Assembly (NCBI RefSeq): GCF_001949145.1
Contig: NW_019091516.1
Span: forward strand, 45,196 to 109,195
Direction: 5' to 3'
DNA length: 64,000 bases
Origin: Acanthaster planci
Taxonomy: Eukaryota; Echinodermata; Asteroidea; Valvatida; Acanthasteridae
Made by a program: the position numbers and the translations under genes. This document shows, piece by piece, positions 45,201 to 57,400 of the stretch. The notes below the pieces were generated by a model. That model saw only the letters and a program-made list of their open reading frames with translations, was not told where the DNA came from and made no database searches. Numbering within the stretch: position 1 is the first letter of the stretch; each line of letters opens with the position of its first letter.

Positions 45201-46158
45201 ATGACTTCCAAAAACTGGTGCCTTCTGTTGTCCCTGCTGTCACTGGCAGTCATCTTCCACAGCTACTTCGTGAATGTCAACTTAACGCGCCAGAGCCTTC
45301 AGTGCCTTAACAGGCTTAGCGAGACCATGGAATCGGGGGACGAGCTACAAAAACGACTAAACAAGACCGAGGACCTAGCGACACAGCGAGAGCTTCTTGC
45401 CGATGAAATCATCATCCAGACGGCCAGGAAGAAAGCCGAAAGAGAGCAGTTGCTTGAGACTCTGAAGGAACTCCAGACGGAAAAAGAACTACTGAAGATA
45501 AAAGCGGGAGAAATCAAAATGGCCGAAACGATCGTTCAACAGAAGCACCACCGCAGGGAAAACATAAATAAATATATAGCACACTTGCAGCGTGAAAGAG
45601 CGTCGCTACTGGAGGATATTAAGAAAACGAAAGATCTCCTAGTAAGCCTAGAACAATCGAAGTTGCAAACTACTCAAACTCATGAGTACATGTACATTGC
45701 AACTCATACTACGTCATGACCTTATCTTTGTTTCAATCACGTGCACGTGTCCACGATCCCCACCGTTTTGTTGAGAATGATTTGTCTGTCCGTAATCCTT
45801 CTCGCATGCATGCGATGATAATAAAATCTTGTACAGTGATGGCACTGGGGGATAAAACACATTGGTTATGTTCGTCAAATTCTGGTGATTATATAACTGA
45901 GTTCCCCCCCCAAAAAAAAAGTCTACTACAGGCTCCTTGAGCAGCGCAGCGATCAAAACAAAACAATTAATTGCTCATCACGTAAACGTGCCATCCTCCA
46001 AAAATTCCCTATTCATGCACCTTTACTAGAAACGCCAAATATTGAACATGCAGTAATAGAAGTTGGTTGTTCTGTTACAGAGGATTGTCCAGGAGAAGGG
46101 GAACATCGAGGAAAACGGAGGGGCTGGAGCTGAAGGGAACAAGACGGTGGCTGCATGA
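45201..46158 (+). CDS. Membrane-anchored coiled-coil protein, copy 2, two exons
   Basis: Exon 1, 45201-45641 (147 codons, donor GTAAGC, phase 0); exon 2, 46081-46158 (acceptor TTCTGTTACAG; 25 codons and TGA), giving 172 residues. Layout: hydrophobic anchor at about 6-24 (WCLLLSLLSLAVIFHSYFV), the shared VNVNLTRQSLQCLNRL block, a charged coiled coil to about residue 147, and a short tail rich in Glu/Gly/Asn (RIVQEKGNIEENGG...NKTVAA). NLT (27), NKT (54) and NKT in the tail are possible N-glycans, so a lumenal orientation is plausible. The protein resembles type II Golgi coiled-coil proteins in plan only; I do not recognise the family. Exon 2 was chosen because phase 0 joins cleanly and reaches a stop. 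The gene lies 2.6 kb from its paralogue on the same strand. Confidence 0.72.
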
Positions 46159-48047
46159 CCAGGGTGAGGAGGCTTATGCCATGGCAACAACAGTCATCAA
46201 AGGTGCAGTGCTCGTGTAGCTATTTGAAGGATGTTGAAGGTAACAGCATAATGACGAGCATTATTGAACATTGTGCCCACAAGCATTCTCCCCGAAACGA
46301 ATGATGTTACTATTGCAAGACCATTGCATGCCCATCTTCAACTCCCATCACACTCAAACACGATCTTACTACGTCGCCAAAAAAATCAGGGGAGCGTGGC
46401 CAATCATGGGTGAGATCGTGCACATCGTAGTCAAACCTGAGTGGGAACTGAGAGCAACGTGGTGCGGGCTTCATGGACGGGCGGGTCGTACCAAAATTTC
46501 AAGCATGCTCAAATTTTACGAAGCAGAGTCGCAATGGCTAAAATCGCAGTGACAGCATATCAACAACCCAGTAAAGTCGGCATACACCTATATGTAGTCT
46601 TGGCGTATCAGCATCGTAGTGGGATTTTCACTGACGTGGTAAAAGCGCACCTCAACCGGGGAAAAATTTCCACCAGCACCAGTTCAGCTTGGGCATCCAG
46701 CATAGTATGTTGTTCTTGGAGGAGAACAAGTTGCAGAAGAGGAGCATCATGTCCATTCATCTTGGCGACTGAGAAAGAACTGATGGCGTGCACTGTTTCA
46801 GCCAACATAGGAAATGCTCGGAATTAAACATCACCGAAATTGTATTACTATCGCACCGTGAACTTTGAAGTCGTAGCACAATCGTATCGAAGTCTTCAAT
46901 TACATCGTGGAACGATCTGATTGCATGTGAGCCGAGTCGGGACTCACGTTTAGTTTAATCGTTCCGAGAATGCAATCGTGCCCGCAACGGAGTGATAACC
47001 TAGAGTATCTTAAAAGAACAATTTATCGCCCAATTTTCCAAGTTTCATCCCGTCCTAGCTTTGTTTTACTGAAATCTTACAACGCGGTCTCGTTTATATA
47101 GTGGGGGCACTGATTGGTTACTGAAGAATGTTCTACATGGCTGTACGTGTACATGTGTGCCGGGGAAACGCTATAGGTAGCGAAGGACCTTCATATTTCC
47201 ATAATGTGGGGTCACAGACCTGCATTTGATGGACAGCTGCGAAACGAAGCTGCTCGTCAGTGTGCTGAGGTGAAAAACTGTGATATGTTTCTTTAAGAAA
47301 CTCCACAGCTGTTCAATTGCCTGATAAAAAAGGGTGGACCTCATGTTTATCATAAAAGCTACAACATATTCGTGTTGTATTTAGATGAAGCCAGAAGGCT
47401 AATATAAATCAAACCGACATGTTAAATATGACGCCCATGTGGAATTTCTTCAAACCGTCCTGACACAAATTTTGGAATTCGCCACAAATCTGCGAGTATT
47501 AAAACCATAACATTCATACTTGAATTTCTATCCTTTCAAATCAAATACAACCTGCTCTGATTATTTCTAAGATTTAAAAAGTGTTTTTGCATGTCTTTCC
47601 TCTTAGTGATCAACTTCAAGCTTCAAACTTTGGGGAATGATTTTGTGTAGTGTTATTATTCCAAATGCAACATTTAAGTTTCAAACTTGTCAACTGTCAA
47701 ACTCAAGTAAAAAAATGGTGACAACACGATTTTAAACGGTAGCAAATGTTAGATATCTTGAAACTACAGACTAACTTATTTCAACATGGCTAAAATAATG
47801 ACAGAAAAGAAAATGGAAACAACTGTTCCCAATGCCCGTTTACTGATCATTTATTTCTGAACACCATGTGTCACCCATAAGCATAATAGAGATGGACTCG
47901 AGACTTTTTTTTTTGTTCCTATATATAACAGGTGGTATTGCAAACATACATTGCGCCAATTAAGTTCTATGTAAATTATACATGTGGCCTGGGGGCATAT
48001 GGCACAGGGGGGGGCATGTGGCCCGGGGGGGGGATGTGGCCCGGGGG
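46159..48047. other. No gene recognised
   Basis: Overlapping chance frames at 46271-46827. The texture is ordinary AT-rich intergenic DNA ending in a G-rich run (47990-48050) just before the SINE. Confidence 0.35.
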
Positions 48048-48345
48048 AGCATGTGGCCAAGTGGTTAGGGTCTGTGGCTTCCAATCATAGGGTTGGAGGT
48101 TCGAATCCAGCTGCAGGCAGTATGTTGTGGCCCTTGGCAAGCCATATCACCCCTGATTGCCTCTCTCCACTCTGGAGTATAAATGGTACCAGCATTAGCT
48201 GGGGAAGCAACCTGAGAAGAGCGATGGACTGGCATCCCATCCAGGAGACTAGAAATATTCTCTGTCGTTTCATACCAAGGAAACCGGAGATAAACACCCC
48301 ACTGATGAGCCAAATTGGCTCGGACCGACTTGCTTTGAAAGTGTT
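48048..48345 (+). mobile_element. tRNA-derived SINE
   Basis: The head has pol III promoter boxes: A, TGGCCAAGTGG (48053) and B, GGTTCGAATCC (48099), about 45 bases apart as in a tRNA. The body follows with GCGATGGACTGGCATCCCAT CCAGGAGACTAG, ACCAAGGAAACCGGAGATAA and TGATGAGCCAAATTGGCTCG. I believe this tail is shared by SINEs of several marine invertebrates, but the family name was not assigned. It ends near 48345 in an AT-rich tail. Confidence 0.8.
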
Positions 48346-50815
48346 TATAAATATAACAGTACTGTTAAAAAGTATCTCATTAAAAAAATGTGTATGTATA
48401 ATCTTAACAGCATACTCTCATCAAATTTGGTCATTAAATTTCCGATAATTCTGTTACCATGATCATATCATTAAATTTTTGCACCGATTATTTTGCTTGA
48501 ATTACAATAAAAGTTACATGCAGAGCAAAACATTCATTTCTATGTACATAAATTAAGCATACCATTATCTGAAAGTTGAAATAGGTTACCAATAACATAA
48601 ATTATAGCGTGCATTCAATCCTATACCCTCCAAAATATCACCATCAGTGATGTATTTCAATTTGCTGGACCCTTTATTTACCAGCACATCTGTACATGTA
48701 CAGGAATACTTTGAATGCATACACTACTCATCAGGTGCTTAGGGCTATTTAGTGAGTAATTTTCGTTAATCTTTCGATGCCCCAAAACATGCTTCATTGA
48801 AAACTTCATTTTAGAAACATCAAATATTGGTACGACCCTCAGTTTAATAATTTTACTGGTAAATTTGCTATCCTTATATGAGTTCAATATTAGTTTGTTT
48901 CACAAACAAAAAATTGAGTAAAGTTAACGGCCCAACATTTACTCCAAAAAGTCTTTCTGGTAAAAGCCATCACAAAGCTTAGTCTTATACCTGACAAAAA
49001 TGATCTTAGAACCCACCTCCCAGCACTTTATCAACAAACTATTATGAATATTCAAATATGATTTGTGCAACATATATTCTTATAAAGGTGCCTACCCCGA
49101 ACAAGAACTGTGCTTCTGTAATTATTTTCACTATTTTGCACTAACCTTTCCAAGAGGGAAGACAAAGTTCACTTTGAAGACTGACGTAACAGTTCGGTTT
49201 AACATTCCATAAAAAATATCTGCACACACACACACACACATTTATGCATCACATTTCACTTTGGTAACACAAAGGTTGATTCAAAATCAAAATTGTTTTT
49301 GAGGGGCCCAAAATTTTGATATTTCTTCAACCTCTTTCTGGCCTTTCTTACAGGTGAGGCTAGAATTTGGGACTTTATTTACAAACTTTTGAAAGAAAGG
49401 AAAGTGAAAATTCCCCTCAATCATTTTTCTCATTAATTTTGAAAACAATCTTGTTTTCTCAATTTATTGGGGGGGGGCATGGTCCCTGGTGCCCCCCTCC
49501 TCCCAGATCCCAAGTGTGCTAACATGGCTGTTGAAAAACAACCATATGTTAAGTAAAGAAAGGAACACACAAAATCAACAAAACAAGGGACTGAAATCGC
49601 AGGTGACATGTTTGTATCCCTAAAGCACATGCAATTTTGTTACAAAAACATTCAAACTACAATACCAATGACAAGTACTGTTATGCGACACCAGATACAC
49701 GACACATTACAATTTGTGTTGATGTCAGAGCCATGGACAACCTGCAGGTACATGCACTATGGTATCCTTGCAGGAAAGGAATTAATGGTGGTTGCATTAG
49801 TCTGTATTGTTTCTACATGTATTTCTCATAACCATGACTTTGAACCCTGAACTGAACCCAGAACAAACACTAAACCATTGCTTCCTAAACACTGCTTTGC
49901 CCTTTGCCTGTAGCATCACCCTGCTGGAACCCATGGGGATGTCCTGTCATACAAATGGACCAACTACTTGCAAGGACTGTGAAAGTTATGACAATACCTT
50001 CCCCTGCCCAATTTCTCTACATTTCAGGAGGAAAGGCAGTGCAATTGCACATTCAACCCAAATACATGTACCTATGCATACATTGCACATGCCCAGTTTA
50101 GTCCATGTACAGTCCACTAACCAGTTAAAGATTTGGGAAGTGGTTACGTGTTGCAAACCCCACCCTGTTCAGCAGCTGACAATTCTTTATCACAACCCAA
50201 GCAAAACACGGCAAATTTGACTCACATGAGTATGTCCTACCTTTATCCCAACAGTATCTTACACTGCGGGGAGGGGGGATTATAGATTTCAAATTTTCCA
50301 AGGGAGGGAGAGGGTACATGCTTTTCCGCTGGACCACTTCAGTCAAGGCATGACCGAGTGAAGAAAGTTAGCTCAGCTCCATTTTTGGAAAGGCAACTAC
50401 AATAATGCACACTGTTATCTGGGGCACATTCAACAGTACAATATTCATGCTGGTATTGGCACACCCTTTATACCTTTACTCTTGGTGATGTGCATACGTA
50501 TGCAAAAAATTGTGCAACTGTGCCGCTGTAGTATGTACGTAAAGTGTTCCTGTAATGCTGGAAGATGAATTCTGAGTCGTAGACAAAATTAAGATAGCGG
50601 AGCACAAATCACAGAATTCCCATTATTATTTGATTTCTGGTAATGAAAACAAGGATTATTTATCTGAGCACTCAAGGCACTACGGCTCGCAAGCCAAAAG
50701 AAACTTGTTGAGTGGAGACAATGAGAAGCAGTTAGAGTGTCTGAGTTTAGAGGAAAACTCAAGAGGAATATTCTGGGTAAAAACCAACAGAATCAGGTAG
50801 GGACTGAAAACTTAA
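48346..50815. other. No gene recognised
   Basis: Contains a (CA)9 microsatellite at about 49222-49240. Frames at 49608-50220 on plus have unbiased composition and no domain. Confidence 0.4.
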
Positions 50816-50819
50816 TCCA

Positions 50820-50905
50820 TATGTGGACCAAGCCCGGAATTGAACCCAGGCCACAGAGCTGGAAGGCAAGGAAAGAACCACTATGCCAACCTAATTCCCC
50901 AAACG
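50820..50905 (-). mobile_element. Short tRNA-headed SINE, copy in reverse
   Basis: On the minus strand: TTAGGTTGGCATAGTGGTTC TTTCCTTGCCTTCCAG ... CCTGGGTTCAATTCCGGGCT. Box A TTGGCATAGTGG and box B GGTTCAATTCC are tRNA-like. The head matches that of the element at 58652 (GTTGGCGCAGTGTTTCTTTC CTTGCCTTCCACCTC ... CCTGGGTTCGAATCC). Confidence 0.7.
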
Positions 50906-51867
50906 CCAACCTAACTCTCCTAACAAGACACTGAATTATTTCAACAAATCACAGGTTTTCTGGCTTTACCAACACAGAAAGACATCAAATTGTGTGGAAG
51001 AACAGACTTGTGCAATCCGTTCACATCAGATTTCATGGTTAATCCATTCTACAGATACAGTGTGCAGTGACTGGAACCTCCTTTGAGCTACGTGAGGTAC
51101 ATGTATTGAAAGCATGTGTGAAAAACTTCAGTCAAGCAGATGCATTTCCCAACAGCAGGAAACCTTGTTTCTACATATGTATTTTACCGACAACTTCAAT
51201 GGTTTCAAATCAATAGCAAATTCTGCTTCACTAGTAATGGTGTGACAATGGATGCGTTGCGCTTTCCAAGGTTGAAACAAATGCTACACAATAACCCCCA
51301 ATTATCATTTCCATTTTCACAAGGTGGATACAGAAACGGACATGTACCTGTACTTGGATATGTACTGAACGTCCATAACACTGGCCAATCAACTGCCATT
51401 CATATGTAAATATATACACTTGCGACCGATTGTCAATCCAATTTCCATTCTACAAACACAGGAAAAATATCACGACCACCTTTTACATGTACAGGTAAAT
51501 GTGTTTCTGCACTACATGTACATGTACTAGCAACTCCCATGGACTGCCTACTTTTGGTCTCTTTAAAATTGTACTGCATATATTTGAATATACTGTATAC
51601 ATTATATATTTCTTTGAAACATATACATGTACAAGGAGTAAAAGTAACAGTTTTATATGTCTCTGTGTTGGCTCTAAAATATATGTATCTTTAATACTGA
51701 ACAAACAAGTTTTCATGAAATACTGAAAGTTTTCATACTACAGTTTCAAATATTGCGATTCCTTTTAATTATCGGCAAAGCAAGCATAGCTGAGTGGGAA
51801 AGTTATCATCCTAAGCCCACTGGTAACAGCTGGAAAGCTTACATCACCGTTAATTTTCCATTGTAAA
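50906..51867. other. No gene recognised
   Basis: From about 51480 the TACATGTAC repeats that characterise the rest of the window begin to appear. Confidence 0.35.
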
Positions 51868-52028
51868 GGGAGACTTCGAGAAACTCGGTGGCGACAAACA
51901 TGACGGTCCTTTTTGCCAGTTCTGAGCATGTGCACATTGTTTGGAGCATGTGTGCATAGTTCTGAGCATGTGCAATGCTGTGAAAAAGGACCAGTATGTC
52001 TGCTGCCACCAGTGTCTCAAAGTCTCCC
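51868..52028. mobile_element. Palindromic MITE with about 50-bp inverted arms
   Basis: Left arm 51868-51918: GGGAGACTTCGAGAAACTCG GTGGCGACAAACATGACGGT CCTTTTTG. The right arm on the minus strand (52028-51979): GGGAGACTTTGAGACACTGG TGGCAGCAGACATACTGGTC CTTTTTC. The short centre holds the repeated word TCTGAGCATGTGCA. Outside both arms an AATTTTCC...TGT stretch may extend the inverted repeat. No ORF. Confidence 0.8.
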
Positions 52029-54458
52029 ATTACGGTCACAGGCTAAACGTGACAGGGGAAAATTTCAGTGGAACTGCCATCATTACACAGGAACCCCTAT
52101 CAATTTGATGGGAACAGCACTGTGTTACAAAAAAATTGTGCAAATGCACTGCAAAATTTCAGCTTTCCACTGCACTTTGCATAACATAAATGTACATGTA
52201 GCTGTGCGGTAACCAAACATACCCAGCAAATTAATACCCCTCTGGTGTAAAAAAAAAAGCCCAAGTGCACATGAGAATGGCAGCAAGCCTTACATTCATG
52301 GGTACATGAACATACAGGTACAAAGTTTTCATGCAGGCACAGAAGAAAAAGGTAAAACTAAAATTTGAAGATTTAATGAAAATGTGCTAGTAATTTCATC
52401 ACTAGGCAAACACCGAAGGCTGCGTCTAAGAGCTTAAAAAATGGCTGGCATGAATATTCATGACATCACCTATTTACACTTCAAATGCTAATGTACTCGT
52501 ACACCGTGGCTACACATATGCATTATATTAAACATTCCTGTACAAAAAGGGTGTAAAAATTGTGTGAGCTAGTGCTCGGTGTTGTGCGACATTATGAACA
52601 CAGACTTTTCTACAGCGTAGATATGAGACTCTGAGATGGGAGACATTTTCAGAGGTGCATCAGTTAAAAATGAAAGACAGAAAACTTGTCAACTTATAAG
52701 GTGAAAAATTACCTTTTCTCTGGATTTATCTACTTATATGAACAAAATACTGCACACCGTGCCGGGTACCATGTATCTGTGTATGGGCATTCATTTACAG
52801 ATTGTTAAAAGTCTTTAAAACTAAATCTAGCACACTTCAAGAGCACACTTCTGTCTTTTCTGTAGCACATACCGGTACGTATGTACATGTACTGTACATT
52901 AACATGTCAAATTCCAAAGCAAACATGCTAAAGCAAAATGTCATAAGTTTTAAAATATTTTAAAATTCTTAAATAAGGAATGATTGTGTCATTGTAAAAC
53001 CACAAAACTTGAAAGTCAGGTACCGCACATGTACAGTAGGTGTTGGTGAATCTAGCCTCGTTGCCCTGAACTAGGAAAAAAGCTCCAGTGCATCTTGTCT
53101 CAGACCAATATTCCTTGATTCCATGCTGACCCACTAATACATCCAAACCAGACTGATAAAGGAACATGCCATTACCAAACTGCATGACTACTGGAAGACA
53201 AAATAATGAAGCTTGAGTTTGGAAAACTGGTTGGGCATGCACCTGTTATCCAGTAGCTCCCTGAAGCACACCTGTCTTTGCCATTGGGTCACCTGTTCAT
53301 TCAGCTGCATCTACCTCCGGTAGGTTTTTTCTCTCCAAGCAGCCTCTGGCGTCATCTTTCCACATCTCCAAATTAGATTTACTTCCTGAAGCATGGAAGA
53401 AGTCCACTTACTGATACGTAGGTGGGACAGTTAGGATTAGCTTTCTAAGATAATTAAGATTATTAAACATACATGTAAAAACAAAAACCGTCACAATATA
53501 ACCTGACATGTAAGGTATGTGCATGCAACTTCATAGCTTCCCAGCACATATGATAAATAAAAATTGTAACAAAAACTAACCGATATCAATCTATCGTAAA
53601 TGTATCATGTGCAGCCAAGTTAAAGTACTCATCATGTATACATACTTGTACAACAGTACTGCAAACTACTTCTTCCAGCACTAACTGTGTCATTTGCTCT
53701 TTGCACAGAGTCACCAACTGTTTTCCATTGCTACTTGCTATGTTACATGATGGTTGCCAAGCTACATGTATGAAGCAAAGGCCCATTCCACCAATGGAAG
53801 CTTACCAGTGCAGCCATGCATGTACATGTACATGTACCACGGGCAAAATGTTTACCTCATTGATGCATGTACATGTATATGTACGCACTAATATGACTGC
53901 CACCAGCTCAGATCAATGACTAACCATAAAGTGCCTTATATCATCTCCTGCTCTAAAAAACACAAATCATCTAGGACAGGCACAACTTTTGAGTCAACCT
54001 CCTGAAAATCCGAGAGATGTATCTGGCTCAAAACATGTGGCTGTCCATCATTAAAAAAAAAATGTCTGCTGGTGACATATCTTCAGTAAGTTTTGAATGC
54101 TAACAGTCAGAAATCTTTCTGGATATTCAAGACAAAATATTTATTCAATAATTGACTGACGAAAAAGCCGCAAAAAAAATAATAAAAATCCGCTCATAAA
54201 ATACTCTAAAATTCTGAAAGCATGATTTGTTTATTTCCTTTTGTTTCTAATGCAAATAAACATGAAAGACTGAAAGACTTTGCAGGTCACACCTGTGATC
54301 AGGCTTCATTCCTGAGGTGAGAAGTTCTCAAATCGCAGCAGAGTTTTCAGCTGCCAGGCATTGTCTGAACGTCACTCTGACTGCATTCACAGATACTCCA
54401 ATACTGTCTCTCAAGGGAAGACCCAATGCTGGTTGCAATTTTAAATTTAAATGCCACC
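52029..54458. other. No gene recognised; 3' side of the minus-strand sulfatase
   Basis: Scattered TACATGTAC words. TTTATT at 54230-54235 is AATAAA on the minus strand, 224 bases past the sulfatase stop, a candidate polyadenylation signal. No other gene is supported. Confidence 0.4.
54230..54235 (-). promoter_or_regulatory. Candidate polyadenylation signal AATAAA (minus strand)
   Basis: First canonical signal downstream of the minus-strand sulfatase stop codon. Another lies at about 54139. Only the motif is seen. Confidence 0.35.
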
Positions 54459-57400
54459 TCAACTTTGCTGAATCTCCTCTGCCACTGGCACCCAGTCTGG
54501 TTGCGTTACCGGCGCTGAAGGTAATGTGAGACTTTCCGAGTGCAGGGAGTCTTTACAGGAGCAGAACGGAAATGTACCACAGCACGGCTGCTTCCACGGA
54601 CGAGGCAAGAGGCGCAGGACTCCAAACTGGTCTTGCTGCTTGACCACTCCACTCTGGTGCTCGGACACTGCATCCTGCATCCTCAGGATGACCTCTCTGA
54701 CCACAGGGTCATTGGGGTCAAGGGGGCTCTGCTCTGAGGGGTCCCGGGTGAGGTCATAGACGACGGGAGGATCGTGTTGGATGACTGAGTAGCCTGTGCA
54801 GCGGCAGGCATAGGTGCCAAAGCACCCCATGGTGCCGTAAGGACCGGGCACATGCAGGACACTGCTGAAATGAACTTTGTACACACTGTCAGAATCTAGA
54901 TACAGCAAAAGTGAAGAAAAAACAAATTGAGACCTGTGATAAAAAAAAGGCAAGACTGACGTGTCCATGGATGTGCACGTGGTGACCATGGAGAGACTGC
55001 ACATTTTCGGATAAAAATTTCTCCAGTGCTCACAAATGACGCAACAACTCCGAGGGGTACTGTTGCTTGGCATCGAAATGCCCTCTACTGATCACACACT
55101 AAGCTAATCAACAGCAAGTGTCAATAATGTTGGGAAATACTATGTACACTGCAATTGAAAGTCAAATTGAAATTCTCTTCACACTTTTACAGGGAATTTC
55201 GTTTTCATTTTACAAAACATGACAAACTTTCCCCCCAAACAGGAAAAGATTTTCACAGATTTTCAGCAAAGTGGGAACACCTTTTCACACCAATGGGAAA
55301 TGATTTTCACGCCATGTACAATGTGCGTGTGAAATGACAGTGAATTCTTTTCACAAAATTTCTCATCCCAATTCACAGTGTTAACTTTGAAATGAACTGC
55401 ATGCTACAGTACTTGCTCAAAGGATAACTCAGCTGGGTCCCCTTATGGTTCCTCACAGACCTGTAATAGTTACTGATGTGTACTAACAACCCAGTAATGT
55501 CAGTCCAAGCAGCCATTTTCTCTGTTTCTTCAGAATTTATTCAGGCATTATGATAAATAAACAACAAATGTCTCGCTTTCATGAGATAGTAAGTAATTTC
55601 ATACAAAGTGACAGATGAAAAGTTCCATGCCAGATGTCATCTCATTAAATGTTTCCTGTTCACTGCATAGCACTGCACTGCACTGCACTTGAAAAAAACA
55701 TTGTTGTTTTCAAGTACTAAGGATCTCTGCCAAATATTGAACTTGTTAAGAGGGAATAAAGCTAGAGTATAGGCATCTCATGGTAGATGCACAAAGGGAA
55801 GATTATTAACTAAATGTAAGACTTAAGATACTTCAAGTTTTGTAAAATTTAAGGTTTCAGGAGAAACGTACTCAAAAAGTACTTGGCTGAGTACTTTTCT
55901 AGTACTTTTGTCACAAAAACATAATTTTCATTAAGCAGTAATGGTCTGACATCATTATTTGATAACATAATCTTATCCTTGTCTATGCACTATGAAATGC
56001 CCATGTTCTTAAGCTTTGTCCCTCCTAATAGCTCAACATTCAGCAGAGAACCTTGGTACTCGAGCAGTACTTGACTACAACGCTGTTTAGAAGCATTCAT
56101 TCCTTGCACAACTTACTGCATGAAACAGTTAAAATACACTGTACGCATTCTAGACACACAACTTGAATACTAGTTCCTCTTACCTGAGGGTGTATAGCGA
56201 GCAGCATGCAGATAGCTTCCGCAGTAATGATACATGAACTCGTGATGGGGCCGGTTGTTCTCTCCTCTCAGTAGTGGCATTAGATCCTTTCCGTCGTACA
56301 CTCTGTCGTTTGGAAGCTGTACACCTACGATGCCAGCAATGGTGGGCAGCAAGTCTGGAAGCTGGGTGGGCTCTGAGATCTGAGACCCAGGGGCCACGAC
56401 ACCAGGATACTTGACGATGGTGGGCACACGGATACCTCCTTCCCAAGTACTGGCTTTCCCACCTACAGGTTTAAATTCAGATAGCACATGTAGATTAATT
56501 ACAGATCTCATCTGATACCCGGAATCATATCCTCAAAGATAAAAAACTTACATAAAAACTTACCATTCCATGGGTAGATTTGCACTTCACTTTTGTTGCA
56601 TATTTAGGATTATGCACAACCCAGAAGAGCAATTATACTACAAAGGCAAAACATTACTTTTGAAGAAAGAAGACTTTTCAACAAGAACCTTCCTAAACAC
56701 CTGCTAAAATCTGCTAAAATCTTCTAATGAACTGGAGACCCAAAGGTGCAATATCTAGGACAGGACCTTTCTTGGGGTGTGAAAGTCAGTACAGAATATC
56801 AGTAGCTACATACATACATGTACATGTAGGCTTCCAATCCCCACCAAATATCCCTGTGTAGTCCTCAAAACCCTGTGATAGATTTTATTAAGTACATGTA
56901 TCTGGGAGGGTTATGGTTTGGAAATATGGGTCCACTTACAGTTGATTATTGCTACAGTTCCCATCCTAACAATCAAACATACCATGCAGGAATCATCATG
57001 TATATCAGCAGTGGCACTAGACGTTCCTTGCCGTTGTCAGGAAACCAATAAAAATGCTCACAAGGTTTTTTGCCGTTACGTGACTACAGTACACAATGTA
57101 TGACAAAGAACAAATTGAATGTTCGCTATAACTAATTCAATATAACTCTAGATTCAAATATCAAATTGACATTGAACACCTTTGAAGATCCCATTCCAGC
57201 CGCCCTCTCTCTCTCCATCTTCAGAGAATTCTTCCACATGACCCCCGTTGTCTGAAGTCAGGTAAATGAATGTGTTGTCATCCACGCCCAGCCGCTTGAG
57301 AGCAGCCAAGACTTCTCCAACACTCCAGTCCATCTCCTCCACGACGTCCCCATACAGGCCATGCTGACTGTGGTTCACGAAGTGCTCGGACCTGAAGAGG

